DNA of 64,000 nt from Drosophila miranda (taxonomy: Eukaryota; Arthropoda; Insecta; Diptera; Drosophilidae), in NCBI RefSeq assembly GCF_003369915.1, contig NW_022881603.1, positions 27,959,522 through 28,023,521 of the forward strand. Direction: 5' to 3'. A program made the translations under genes and the position numbers. Positions 21,701-33,171 of this stretch are shown piece by piece. The notes beneath the pieces are model-generated. The model was not told the origin of the DNA. It saw only the letters and a list, made by a program, of their open reading frames with translations, and ran no database searches. The first letter of the stretch is position 1. Each line of letters opens with the position of its first letter.

Positions 21701-22752
21701 GATGCTGCAGCGCGAGGTGGGGCTTCCGCTGCAGACTCCCATCACCAGGAGTTTCCATCAGTCGCCGTTCGACTACAAAGCTCTCTCCAGCGGCAGTTCC
21801 ATTTCCAGGAGTCGCCTAAGGAGCCGCATGCAGGACGTGAATGCGGCAATCATGTCGAATGGCGAGATGAATCGGAGTTATAACGAGGACTCGCCCTACG
21901 GCGGGGCTAGCACCTCCACAGCCAACATACCCAACTTTAGTAGAATCTCCGTCCAAACGCCGATCAAGATACGGAGGACTGAGCGCTCCATCAGCTCTGT
22001 GGGCCGCTCCATACAGAAGCAGATTGCCGAGCCCGGCTGTAGCGCTATCGGTGTGCCGGAAGACTTCGCCTCCTCGGTTCCCATACACCCGAAGCGGGTG
22101 ACCCTCAACACGATAGTGACGGAGTATCTAACCAACCAGCACTCGCTATGCAACAACCCGGTGACGACCTGCCCGCAGTTTGATCTGTACGAGCCGCACA
22201 AGTGCCCCGATCCACGGCCCAGCCGCCTGCTCAGCTCAAACTACAATCTGACGAGTCGACACTTCCGCACCCAGGCAGGCTTCACCACGGGACGCTTTGA
22301 CCGGCGGTATGTGCACACGCACTTCTCTCCCTGGCGCACGATTCGGTCGGCTGAGTACGAGGATCTGGAGTTCACCTGCTGCGACCTCGTGGGCAAGTAC
22401 ATCATCGTGGGCACCCAGCAGGGCGATGGTCGGGTCTTCAACATCAACGACGGCGTCGAGCAGTTCTACTCCAACTGTCACAACTTCAGTGTAGATGCGA
22501 TCAAGGCCAACCGAGCTGGAGACCTGGTCATCACATCGAGCCTCTGGCGCACTCCCACCAGCATCCTATGGGCCATTGCGGACAACGAGTTCAAGTTGAA
22601 GCTGACTCTATCCGATGTCACCTACTGCGAGTTCAGTCAGACCTCGCAGGACCGCCTCTTGGGTACACAGAACGAGGTGAGTGTTGCTAAAGGTTCTCCC
22701 ATGGTGTTCTCCCACTGTGACTCACTATTTCTTTGCAGTGTGCCACGCTCTT
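18724..22752 (+). pseudogene. mahj: mahjong (DCAF1/VprBP), left copy: broken and 3' truncated
   Basis: DCAF1 is the substrate receptor of the Cul4-DDB1 ubiquitin ligase; in flies mahjong affects cell competition. Exons seen: 18724-19109, 19173-19315, 19377-20181, 20252-20524, 20587-22676, and the first bases of the next at 22739. They encode an acidic N-terminus, an ARM-like region, a LisH motif (YQLIFEHLESKDLSQTAQML, near 21650) and the start of the WD40 part. Against the right copy this one has an 8-bp deletion in exon 2, an 8-bp deletion and a 3-bp insertion in exon 3, a lost donor after exon 4 (the GTAAGT is missing), a 34-bp deletion in exon 5, and an in-frame 12-bp deletion in exon 1. 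The palindrome join cuts it at 22752, so the rest of WD40 and the acidic tail are absent. Confidence 0.92.
21401..22752. repeat. Asymmetric spacer of the palindrome
   Basis: These 1352 bp have no partner in the right arm. They hold the 3' part of the left mahj copy (rest of exon 5 with the LisH motif and start of the WD40 region, an intron at 22677-22738, and the first ~14 nt of exon 6). At 22753 the sequence turns into the reverse complement of 21400 and below. The join falls inside exon 6, so the inversion event physically broke mahj. Confidence 0.9.
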
Positions 22753-25492
22753 CGGTCTGATCTGGCCAGACCGGCCAGAGCTCGGCAGGCCATTCCTCTG
22801 ATGCAGTCCGCATCTGTGATGGGGCCCTTGGTCTGCATCAGGGAGAGCAGGACCACAATCCCATTGTTGGAGCAGACTGACTCCCACACCTTCTCGATCA
22901 GCTCCTCGGCATACTTGTGGTTGGCCTTGTTCCTTTTAGAGGAGCTACCAAACTTGATCAGGCTACTGCCGCTGTCCTTGCGTATGATCGGCGAGCAGAC
23001 GCAGTGGCAGAGCACGGCCATAGCCGACTTCAGCACCTCGGCGTCGGAGGTGATTTCTCCGGCTGCCGCTCCCAGCACAGAGCAGAAGCCCGAGGTGGTC
23101 GTCTTGTCCAGCATCTGTATGCGCTCGCACAGCACCACATAGACACGGGGAATCACACAGCACACGCTTAGCGCATCCAATGCGGACCGAACCGTCTCCG
23201 AGCGGCCGCTGTTCAACCAGTCGTAGCTGAAGGATATGATTCGCAGCAGCATTGAGATGCCGCCCAGCTTCATCAGCTGGTCCACGGGCTGCCAGTGGCC
23301 GCGGATCGATGTGTGCTCCTGGAGTGTGCGAATCTGCTCGTGCAACTGGTCGAAGGTGAGTTTGGCCGCCACAGTGGGGTTCTGGTTGAAGTAGTGCGCC
23401 GACGAGGGAGAGGTGGAGGTCGCATAGTGCTGCGAGAGGAAGCTGTTGTACTTGAAGAAGAAATGCGCCTCCATATAGCGCTTGAGGGCCACGCACACGT
23501 GACGCACCATCTGGCGGGAGGCGCACTCCACATCATCGTTGATATCCGAATCGTTGTCGCTGTCATTCTGGCTGAGATCGAGTATCTTCAGCACGGATAT
23601 CTACAATATCACAACAGAATAGCTCAATCTGCCTCCATTTAGGAGTTCGTTCAAAGTGTCACTTACAACATTGTAGAGTTTACGGAGACCATCGTGGGCA
23701 TCGAACTCGTCCAGAATCACCTTGAACTGGAAGCTCAGGCTGAAGAACATGGTGGCATGGCACTTGGAGGAGTCGTGGCAGCGACCCAATATCCACAACG
23801 CGTAGCGCACCAGCTCCGAGATGAGGGGACGCTGCATGCTGCATATCCGCTCCATGGCATCCTCGCAGTACGCCAGATAGTAAATGGCAATGGACACGCC
23901 CGTGGTGGCCAGACTAGGGCGCGGTACTTTCAGCATCAGCTAAATGGGACAATGATATGCCGCGTCTATCAGAGATTTTCCCACAGTTTCCCCCCGCAGA
24001 TTCACTTACCTCCAGGCCGCCGTGGGATATAAACTCCAGAGCGAATTTCTTGTGGCAAAGCAAGGAGGCCAAGTACTTGAGCACCTCGTAAGCGAGGCAA
24101 GTGTCGCGGCGATCCAGGTTCTCCAGATAGCCGAATATCAGCTGCATCACGTTCTCGAAGGCCATGGCCAGGAACTCCTGATACTCGCCGAGGCTGGTGA
24201 GGAAGCGCATGATCAGTTTTTGGCTGGCATCGGCCGTTGGCGGGTGCAGCGGTATGTACATCCGCTTGTAGTAGCGCGACTTGTAGAAAGCATCGCGGCT
24301 GTTCTCGAAGAGAATCGACATGTTGGAGGCATCGCCATGGTTTGAACTCGCAATGCCGCTTCCGTTGTGCTGTGGCGACTGCGGAGCCGACGCTCCGTTG
24401 CCGCAGGCCATCCAACAGAGCAGTCCACCAGAGGCGCTGCTGTCGGCTGAATAGTTTAGCGCCGATGGGTGGTCCGCTGAGGCGCTTTTGCTTATGGCTA
24501 GAAGCATGTGCAGGCGCTTGATCATCTTGGGTACCAGGCGCATGTTCTGATCGCGATAGTTGATCGCAGTGTCGCTGACCTCCATGGCCTCGGCAAGAAG
24601 TCCGGTGGCATAGCTCTGGAGCGGCTCGATGCTGTCGTCCGCCCAGCTGTAGATGCGATTGATGGTGCCATCGTCGTTGGCTATCTGGAAGACGGCAGTT
24701 GTCTCCAGACCTGGCATAATCTCCAGGATGAGGCGGCACGCCAGGATGTTCAGCTCCAGGGAGCTGCGACTGATGGTCTGGCGACTGAAGTAGTTCTCGC
24801 GCAGATAGTCGTTTAGCAACTGTATGGGTACAAAACACGATTTAATTCGAAGCCAAATAATGGTTGACAGCTCTTCTCACCTTCCCCATGAACACATCTT
24901 TGCGGAAGAGCAACTTGAGGAGCAGCCCATACTGGCAGCTGGGATCGGCGCGATATGGATGCCTCGAGTCCAAGGGATCCGGATCCTTGCGCATGTAGGC
25001 GTCCTTTTCGCGCTCAAAAATCTCCGCCAGACTACAATTGGTTCATTAATTAGCCAATCAATTTATCATTATGAATCATCACTTCTCGCCTTACCTCTTC
25101 AGAGTGGGCACGGGATCGTAGCCACTTTGAGTCTGCTGCTGCTCCCAGCGGTCGATGATTTGCGTCAGCTCTTTCTTGGTGGACGAGCGCCTATCGGCGG
25201 CTGTGTCTTCTTCTTGATTGCCAAAGGCATCGTCGGCGGCGGGGCTGCTGTCGCTCTCGTTTTTCTCAGCGGCTTCCGCATCACCACAGCTCATGGCATC
25301 CTCCTCTGCTCCTGCCTCTTCTGCGGCTGCCTCATCATCATTATCATCGTCGCTTTCGTATGCAATTTCCACAGCTTGGGCCATCGCTATGATGGCCTCT
25401 CTCTCTGGTTCCGCATCAACGTCCTCCTGCGCCGCCCCGGCCAGCGCCTCGTTACCGTTTTCACCGCCCTCTGACATTGTCAAAGTGGACAA
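22725..25492 (-). CDS. mahj: mahjong N-terminal part, right copy: open frame, truncated at the palindrome centre
   Basis: Exons 25492-25095, 25031-24881, 24819-24010, 23939-23667 and 23600-22753 join in phase with good donors (GTAAGG, GTGAGA, GTAAGT) and TAG/CAG acceptors, without a frame break. After 22753 the frame enters the spacer and stops at 22725, giving about 835 residues, of which the last ten or so are not mahj. It keeps the acidic N-terminus and ARM-like region of DCAF1 but lacks LisH and WD40, which contact DDB1 and substrates. If expressed, the product could not act as a normal CRL4 receptor. It points at the left copy (convergent). A start five codons downstream (25477) is possible. 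It may be a dying gene that by chance kept its frame. Confidence 0.85.
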
Positions 25493-26139
25493 AATGTGAA
25501 AATACGTTTAACGCGCACCAACAGATTCACAGCAGTCTCACGGTTAGTAAATAATTTAGTCAGCTTGCGAAAATAAATCGTGCGGCATACCACGCGCTCG
25601 AACCGATATATCGATGACTTGAGCAATCCATGCTGAAACCATGCAGCCCTGGTCGATAGGTGGGGAAACAATGTAGCCGGGTCGGGTCTGATTTTTGTTA
25701 TTTTTTCGAATGTTTTTTTTTTGTTGACACTTCGCATATCCCTTATGGCTGTACGACACTAGACTTTGATAAATTTGCTGCGAAGAGAGTAGAAAAACCC
25801 ATAATTAGAGTGCGTAGCCTCTATTTGAGGCTATTTGAGGCATTATTTTTGACAATATGCTTTCCAGCCAGCAAAACGGAACAACTGGATCGCCAACTGA
25901 ACGTATGTATATATACATATGTATGGTTTTTGCAGCTAGTCAGTTCCCAAAGTCTAATCTCACATAGCTATTAACATTAAACCAAAAGCTGCTGCCACAT
26001 CGCAGCCGTCTGGCAGCCTGGTTTGATTTGTGACGACCGACCAGATCGAGAGAAAAACAAAATCCTATTGTTTTGTTTTGGCGGTGCCATCGGCTTTATA
26101 TTCATTTGTCAAATCAAAGTATGAAGTGCAGTTTATGTA
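25493..26139. promoter_or_regulatory. Divergent mahj/TEX261 intergenic region, right copy
   Basis: Mirror of 18077-18723 with few changes. It separates the start of the truncated mahj from TEX261. The dyad ATATATCGAT near 25605-25616 is kept. Confidence 0.5.
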
Positions 26140-26791
26140 ATGGGTTTCCTGTACATTCTGGGATGGATATCCCTTGGTATCCAGATCACGTTCCTTACTC
26201 TGTCCATAGTGGCTGGACTTTACTATTTGGCGGAACTCGCGGAAGAGGACACGACACAGGCACGGCGGTGCATTCTGTTCATGATCAGCTTCACAGTCTT
26301 TGTGTACATCATGCTGATGATTTTCAAGGAGTTCCCCTGGAGCATGCTGCTGTGCGGCTTTGTGGCGCAGGGCTTCCACCTATCGATAATGGGGGGTTTT
26401 CCATTCATACGCCTGCTGTCTGTGCCCTTCCTGGGCTCCCTCGTCATGCTGGTGGTCAATCATTTCCTAGCATTTCAGTATTTCACCACCGTCTATCTGC
26501 TTTTCACTCAGGTGAGTGCCTTGGGGAGTTGGACTGAATTAAACGACTGATCACAATTATTGCTTTTAGGTGCTTGCCTACTTCACCGTCTGCATGTGGA
26601 TCGTGCCCTTCGCCCTGTTCGTCTCGCTCAGTGCCAACGACAGCGTCCTGCCCACGGTGAATAAGCAGAGCAGGCGGAGCCCGGACGTGGTCAGCAATTA
26701 CTTCTCGCGGAACAAGAAGCAGGGGCTGCTCTCCCTTTTCAACTATATGAAGGAGCAGCTGCTCCCAGCGCGGAGCAAGAAGGCGTTTTAG
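26140..26791 (+). CDS. TEX261: TEX261/SVP26-family membrane protein, right copy 1 (intact)
   Basis: Exons 26140-26511 and 26570-26791, 197 residues, same 58-bp intron as the left copy. All hydrophobic segments and the polar tail are kept. It differs from the left copy at three positions: AEEDTTQ for AEEYTTQ, MIFKEF for MIFEEF, and SANDSV for SANYSV. The first two are private to this copy, and the Asp is shared with copy 3. Role as for the left copy: an ER-Golgi cargo adaptor by family. It is tail to tail with the broken Rpi copy. Confidence 0.92.
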
Positions 26792-27001
26792 AACTTACAT
26801 ATTCAGAGATGTGTGCAAATAGGAATGCGAATGATCTAGTATCTAGAGTAGTTCCTTTGATTATTTATTTTTTTTTACCTATAATCCAGACAAGCGAGCA
26901 AGTATACATACGTAGATAAATGCAAGATGCACATTCCTTTATTAATGGCCAACATTTAATTTTAAACGAATCCCTGTGAAAATAGAAATATAGTACGAGA
27001 T

Positions 27002-27818
27002 TTACTTGGACTGAGCCTTAACACTGCCATCGACCATGCCGAAGTAGCACTTGTGGGCCGTGTCCCGTCTCCAAGACGCCTGGGATCATGGTGATGGCGC
27101 GATTCACTTCATCCCAGTTGTACTCCCGCTTGCCAACGAACTTCCAGTCGAGCAGAAAATTGCCATTATCGGTTATAATGGGTCCAGCCTTTACCTTTGC
27201 CATGCGCAGTACGACCTCGCCACCAAACATGGCCTCGATCTGCAGCTTTATGGGAACTTGGGCCATGGGCGCAACCTCAATTGGAACGCCCTTGCACCAT
27301 TGCTCGCCCAGATGCAACGATTTCTTCGTGTAGTCGGCCACCACAATGAACTTTTTGGCGCAGGAGGCAACAACCTTCTCCTGCAGCAGGCAGCCACCGC
27401 CGCCTTTGATCAATACCATATTCGAGTCCACCTCGTCGGCCCCGTCGATGGCCACATCGATGATGGGATTGCGATCCACCGAGCCCAAGTTGAGATTGTA
27501 GTCCAAGATCAGATGCTGGGCCTGGTAGGACGAGGGCACACAGATCAGGTCCGTCAGCTCGCCATCCTTCCATACACGCTCTGCAATGCGCTGAACCGCG
27601 TACACGACCGTCGAGCCGCTTCCAATCCCTAAAATTTTTGTGTCCTCCTTCACCCACTCGTCCACGGCCGTGCGTGCGGCCTTCTTTTTGGCCTCGTCCA
27701 ATGAAATCTCGTCGCCCATGTTCCTTGTCTGTGCACCCAATAAAAGCTGCTGCGCGTTCAAAAGATGTTGATTGAAATGTGGTTGCGATAAACCCCGACG
27801 AAGTAAACCCAATAACAT
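27002..27818 (-). pseudogene. Rpi: Rpi, right copy (frame broken near the C-terminus)
   Basis: Identical to the left Rpi for most of its length, including GSGSTV, DGADEVD and [12 protein letters not shown] 10-bp deletion near 27066, after GVLETG, shifts the frame so that the protein ends at 27018 with a foreign tail ([14 protein letters not shown]) in place of the last ~22 residues. The enzyme core is complete, so residual activity is possible, but the end of the last domain is altered. The partial copy at 32990-33163 has the undeleted sequence. Confidence 0.9.
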
Positions 27819-28193
27819 GTGGTGATGTTAGTGGTTTAAAAACTTCAATGTCAAATGTCGTGGGACGATATACCGATGAAACAACGAACTTAGCCTACTC
27901 AAGCCCTCGTTTTTTAAACAGAACGACAACTTGAGTTAAGCCGCGGAATATAATACTAATACTAATAATTACTCTTGTAGGTCCATCTTATCCTTCATCT
28001 TTAGATAAAAATTACCACGACTATCTTTCACCCAAACTTTGCTAAAAATTCTTCAAGGCATTCTTTCGTGGAGGGTATTTTAGTACGCACTGGTGGACAA
28101 TGGGTTAAGCGTCTGTTATGCGCTTCACAGAAATGTTAGCTGTTCTTTTTTGATATTAGGCGCGATTTTTATTGTCATATATTAATTTTCAAG
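27819..28193. other. Intergenic region Rpi to DUF4803-like gene, right arm
   Basis: Mirror of 16007-16382 with small indels. Nothing more is recognised. Confidence 0.5.
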
Positions 28194-30147
28194 TTAATAA
28201 CTATCATCTTGGATTGTTGAGAGAGATACTTCCCTGAGATACTGCGAGTAATCATAGGTAACAACCTTGGGGGCAAAGAAGCCTCCGGAACCAGGACGAC
28301 TCTTGTAAAAGATGCCTAGGCCGGCCAGAGGAACAGCCGGATGGGGCACAACCTCCTGCACATCAATGAAGGGCAAAGTGTTCTGGGACGCGTCTTTCAC
28401 CTTGCTGGAGCTGAAAAAGTTCATATACTGATTCGATGTGGACAGCGGCAACGAGGGCAGATCTGCGGCAGTGGGCACATCAGCCTCTTTGACGATCAGC
28501 ACTTCACGTGGCTTTTCGATGGTTTTCTCAGAGTTGCTGTTGTTCAACCAGACGCTGTTGCGCTTCGGTTCCACCAGCCGTCCAGTGGGGAAGTGGAAAT
28601 AGCTGAACCGCACCTCCAGGTTGAGGTGCTTGTGCCAGACGCGAAAGCGGGCCCCAGTCACCACAAGGGAGCGGTTCGAGCCGGAAGTTATCTCGTCCAG
28701 GTCCATGGCGCGGCTGTCGACGGTGAGAGTGTGGTAGTCGTAGTCGTTGCGAACATCCACATCGTTAAGGTGGTATGAGTCCAGCGGCAGCCATTCTAGA
28801 GAGGACACATTGATTGCTCCACGAGGCAAGAGCTCGCCCTGCTGCAGCTGCAAGTGAACGACGCGATTACTCTTCACGAAGCGCACACCTGTTACCACCT
28901 TGTTCTCCATGAAGTCCGACAGCGAGTCACGCAGGTTGAAGTAGCGATCAGAGAGAGGTCCCTGCTCGTCGCACAGGCAGAAGCAGTAGGAGCAGCGCCA
29001 GAGAATATAGTGCCAGAATGATGAGGCCGTTTTAGTGGCCGACTCGCATCTGCCGTTGGAGCTCTTCCTGCCGAGAGTCGCCCCATCATCAGATTGAATG
29101 TATTCATAGAAGAGTTCCCCTCGGACGGGCAGATCTCCACATCCGAGTCCATGTCGCCGCAGTTATAGAGTCTTCCGTTGCAAGGCGTCTGCTTGCTGCA
29201 AAACTCTTTGTCTCCCTTGTAGCAGCCATTGGAGCGAGTGTCCGGATAGTCGCCACAGGTACCCCAGCATCCCTGGTTCTCGCCCAAGTTGGCCTCGTTC
29301 TCCACGTAGCCCTGCAGGATACGCGTAACTCGATCGTAGGTCTCCCCGGACACGTGCTTATCCTTTCCGGGATCACAGCGCCTGTAGACACGCCCGCTGC
29401 GAGCCATCACCTGACTAAGAACCTTCACGGAGGATTCCATACGCCGGGCGTAGTTATTGCGCATCAAAGCTATCTCCTGGGTGAAGTTGCCCTTCCCGAG
29501 CTCCCGCTGGATCATCCAGGAAAACTCCATCATACTGTAGGCCTTGAGCTCGGTGAGGGCTACACTTGTGTAGAGCTGAAATGGAAACTGCTGGGCGGAG
29601 TGTTTGGCAGCGTGTTGACAAAGTCGGTCTTGTTGTCCGCCTGTCCCTCATCCTCAAATAGAACCGAATGTAGCAGCTCCAGCTGCATAGCCAACGAAGT
29701 GGAGCCTGGGTCCACGTTCCACTCGGCAAATTTGAGAAGCGTGGCCGCCTCCAGAGCGTCCTTATGCTGGACATAGTCGCCAAACTGTGCGTACCGCGTT
29801 TTTACGATTGTGGTGAGGTCTTTGACCAGATTCAGCTTGTGCTGTTTCTGGGATTGCTGGTGGAGCTCCTGGATCAAGGTTTCGATGGTCAGGGCAGTGC
29901 GAAGAGATTCCATTTGCTCCAAATTACGGATGTGGTCATCCACCGCCTCGATGCGGTTCATCAGTTGGCGCTGCTTGTCATGGGTGCCGGTGACCTTATC
30001 TTCTAGAGACTCTACCACATCACAGACCTTTAATATTGCGTTGGTCACATCTCTGATCATCTCTATTATATCCACGGCTCTGTGAATCGCGCTGTGGGCG
30101 GGTGGGATCAATAGGATGGCAAACACCAAAAATAGCTTGAGTCGCAT
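28194..30147 (-). pseudogene. Secreted DUF4803-like protein gene, right copy (frame-broken)
   Basis: Keeps the start and signal peptide that the left copy lost (MRLKLFLVFAILLIPPAHSA, 30147-30088), followed by the coiled-coil-like N-terminal half. It is broken by a 52-bp deletion near 29608 and a 7-bp deletion near 29108, each shifting the frame. The C-terminal family part (NKVVTGVRFVKSNR onward, 28910-28194) is preserved as sequence. The left copy is intact at both of these sites, so the two arms hold complementary damage. Confidence 0.88.
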
Positions 30148-30496
30148 CGTATATTCGCTGTAGAAGTGTTGAAGTTAAATGAAAATGAAGTTCTTCAGAT
30201 TTCCGCTTACTCAGCCGTCGAAAATGTTTATGCAGTCAAGAAAAAAGAAATCTTTCGTTCAGCAGAAAAGCGAATTGGATTTGTCCGCGATCGCGACTGT
30301 AGTTTCGGCTTTGAATACAATTATTATACATATGTATTTGAAAACTGCAAATCTGCACATATGTAATATACATATGTACATATGTACATATTATCGCTGT
30401 CGGAAAAGCGCCGTGCTCAGTATTGCTTTTCATGTATGAGTTAATCCCTCTCTCACACGAGTACCGCAATGTGTCGTTCGCTCTGGCTTTCTCTGC
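30148..30496. other. Upstream region of the DUF4803-like gene, right copy 1
   Basis: Mirror of 13652-14018, including the CATATGTA repeat run. It stops at 30496, where it joins mahj exon 3 with a 3-bp overlap (TGC). Confidence 0.6.
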
Positions 30497-31477
30497 AGGC
30501 GCTTGATCATCTTGGGTACCAGGCGCATGTTCTGATCGCGATAGTTGATCGCAGTGTCGCTGACCTCAATGGCCTCGGCAAGAAGTCCGGTGGCATAGCT
30601 CTGGAGCGGCTCGATGCTGTCGTCCGCCCAGCTGTAGATGCGATTGATGGTGCCATCGTCGTTGGCTGTCTGGAAGACGGCAGTTGTTTCCAGACCTGGC
30701 ATAATCTCCAGGATGAGGCGGCACGCCAGGATGTTCAGCTCCAGGGAGCTGCGACTGATGGTCTGGCGACTGAAGTAGTTCTCGCGCAGATAGTCGTTTA
30801 GCAACTGTATGGGTACAAAACACGATTTAATTCGAAGCCAAATAATGGTTGACAGCTCTTCTCACCTTCCCCATGAACACATCTTTGCGGAAGAGCAACT
30901 TGAGGAGCAGCCCATACTGGCAGCTGGGATCGGCGCGATATGGATGCCTCGAGTCCAAGGGATCCGGATCCTTGCGCATGTAGGCGTCCTTTTCGCGCTC
31001 AAAAATCTCCGCCAGACTACAATTGGTTCATTAATTAGCCAATCAATTTATCATTATGAATCATCACTTCTCGCCTTACCTCTTCAGAGTGGGCACGGGA
31101 TCGTAGCCACTTTGAGTCTGCTGCTGCTCCCAGCGGTCGATGATTTGCGTCAGCTCTTTCTTGGTGGACGAGCGCCTATCGGCGGCTGTGTCTTCTTCTT
31201 GATTGCCAAAGGCATCGTCGGCGGCGGGGCTGCTGTCGCTCTCGTTTTCCTCAGCGGCTTCCGCATCACCACCGCTCATGGCATCCTCCTCTGCTCCTGC
31301 CTCTTCTGCGGCTGCCTCATCATCATTATCATCGTCGCTTTCGTATGCAATTTCCACAGCTTGGGCCATCGCTATGATGGCCTCTCTCTCTGGTTCCGCA
31401 TCAACGTCCTCCTGCGCCGCCCCGGCCAGCGCCTCGTTACCGTTTTCACCGCCCTCTGACATTGTCAAAGTGGACAA
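30430..31477 (-). pseudogene. mahj: mahjong 5' fragment, third copy
   Basis: Exons 1 (31477-31080), 2 (31016-30866) and the first part of exon 3 (30804-30497) without frame breaks, then a foreign tail of about 20 residues (ending EGLTHT) read from DUF4803-like upstream DNA, stopping at 30430. The predicted product is about 307 residues: the acidic N-terminus and the beginning of the ARM-like region only. It shares the divergent promoter region with an intact TEX261, so transcription is plausible. It lacks every domain known to be needed for ligase function. Confidence 0.85.
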
Positions 31478-32124
31478 AATGTGAAAATACGTTTAACGCG
31501 CACCAACAGATTCACAACAGTCTCACGGTTAGTAAATAATTTAGTCAACTTGCGAAAATAAATCGTGCGGCATACCACGCGCTCGAACCGATATATCGAT
31601 GACTTGAGCAATCGATGCTGAAACCATGCAGCCCTGGTCGATAGGTGGGGAAACAATGAAGCCGGGTCGGGTCTGATTTTTGTTATTTTTTCGAATGTTT
31701 TTTTTTTGTTGACACTTCGCATATCCCTTATGGCTGTACGACACTAGACTTTGATAAATTTGCTGCGAAGAGAGTAGAAAAACCCATAATTAGAGTGCGT
31801 AGCCTCTATTTGAGGCTATTTGAGGCATTATTTTTGACAATATGCTTTCCAGCCAGCAAAACGGAACAACTGGATCGCCAACTGAACGTATGTATATATA
31901 CATATGTATGGTTTTTGCAGCTAGTCAGTTCCCAAAGTCTAATCTCACATAGCTATTAACATTAAACCAAAAGCTGCTGCCACATCGCAGCCGTCTGGCA
32001 GCCTGGTTTGATTTGTGACGACCGACCAGATCGAGAGAAAAACAAAATCCTATTGTTTTGTTTTGGCGGTGCCATCGGCTTTATATTCATTTGTCAAATC
32101 AAAGTATGAAGTGCAGTTTATGTA
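31478..32124. promoter_or_regulatory. Divergent mahj/TEX261 intergenic region, third copy
   Basis: Same as 25493-26139, with a few substitutions. It presumably carries both promoters. Confidence 0.5.
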
Positions 32125-32776
32125 ATGGGTTTCCTGTACATTCTGGGATGGATATCCCTTGGTATCCAGATCACGTTCCTTACTCTGTCCATAGTGGCTG
32201 GACTTTACTATTTGGCGGAACTCGCGGAAGAGTACACGACACAGGCACGGCGGTGCATTCTGTTCATGATCAGCTTCACAGTCTTTGTGTACATCATGCT
32301 GATGATTTTCGAGGAGTTCCCCTGGAGCATGCTGCTGTGCGGCTTTGTGGCGCAGGGCTTCCACCTATCGATAATGGGGGGTTTTCCATTCATACGCCTG
32401 CTGTCTGTGCCCTTCCTGGGCTCCCTCGTCATGCTGGTGGTCAATCATTTCCTAGCATTTCAGTATTTCACCACCGTCTATCTGCTTTTCACTCAGGTGA
32501 GTGCCTTGGGGAGTTGGACTGAATTAAACGACTGATCACAATTATTGCTTTTAGGTGCTTGCCTACTTCACCGTCTGCATGTGGATCGTGCCCTTCGCCC
32601 TGTTCGTCTCGCTCAGTGCCAACGACAGCGTCCTGCCCACGGTGAATAAGCAGAGCAGGCGGAGCCCGGACGTGGTCAGCAATTACTTCTCGCGGAACAA
32701 GAAGCAGGGGCTGCTCTCCCTTTTCAACTATATGAAGGAGCAGCTGCTCCCAGCGCGGAGCAAGAAGGCGTTTTAG
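32125..32776 (+). CDS. TEX261: TEX261/SVP26-family membrane protein, right copy 2 (intact)
   Basis: Third intact copy: exons 32125-32496 and 32555-32776, 197 residues. It has AEEYTTQ and MIFEEF like the left copy and SANDSV like right copy 1. All splice signals are present. It is the only gene of this cluster without damage in every copy seen, which may reflect selection, small target size or chance. Confidence 0.92.
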
Positions 32777-32989
32777 AACTTACATATTCAGAGATGTGTG
32801 CAAATAGGAATGCGAATGATCTAGTATCTAGAGTAGTTCCTTTGATTATTTATTTTTTTTATCTATAATCCAGACAAGCGAGCAAGTATACATACGTACA
32901 TAGATAAATGCAAGATGCACATTCCTTTATTAATGGCCAACATTTAATTTTAAACGAATCCCTGTGAAAATAGAAATATAGTACGAGAT

Positions 32990-33163
32990 TTACTTGGACT
33001 GAGCCTTAACACTGCCATCGACCATGCCGAAGTAGCACTTGTGGGCCGTGTCAACGAAGAGTCCCGTCTCCAAGACGCCTGGGATCATGGTGATGGCGCG
33101 ATTCACTTCATCCCAGTTGTACTCCCGCTTGCCAACGAACTTCCAGTCGAGCAGAAAATTGCC
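32990..33163 (-). pseudogene. Rpi: Rpi 3' fragment, third copy
   Basis: The last 57 codons and stop of Rpi without the 10-bp deletion of the neighbouring copy (it has the FVDTAHK coding sequence). The upstream part is missing where it joins the DUF4803-like fragment. It has no start of its own. Confidence 0.9.
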
Positions 33164-33171
33164 ACCACATC

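Larger units (their letters stand above)
30497..33171. repeat. Partial tandem duplication inside the right arm
   Basis: This 2.7-kb stretch repeats the order mahj 5' part, divergent intergenic region, TEX261 and Rpi 3' end already present at 24509-27162, in the same orientation and offset by 5985 bp. At its left end it joins DUF4803-like upstream DNA to mahj exon 3 with TGC shared at the join. At its right end Rpi (up to 33163) is joined to the DUF4803-like gene (from 33172) through 8 bp (ACCACATC) that look copied from the adjacent sequence. The best reading is a tandem duplication of about 6 kb followed by a ~2.8-kb internal deletion. The left arm has neither join. Confidence 0.88.

Noticed and set aside
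22677-22756. Palindrome centre as a simple sequencing fold-back artefact
   Set aside because: The arms carry different insertions and many private indels, and the spacer is asymmetric, which a fold-back read would not produce. Long-read proof is still desirable.
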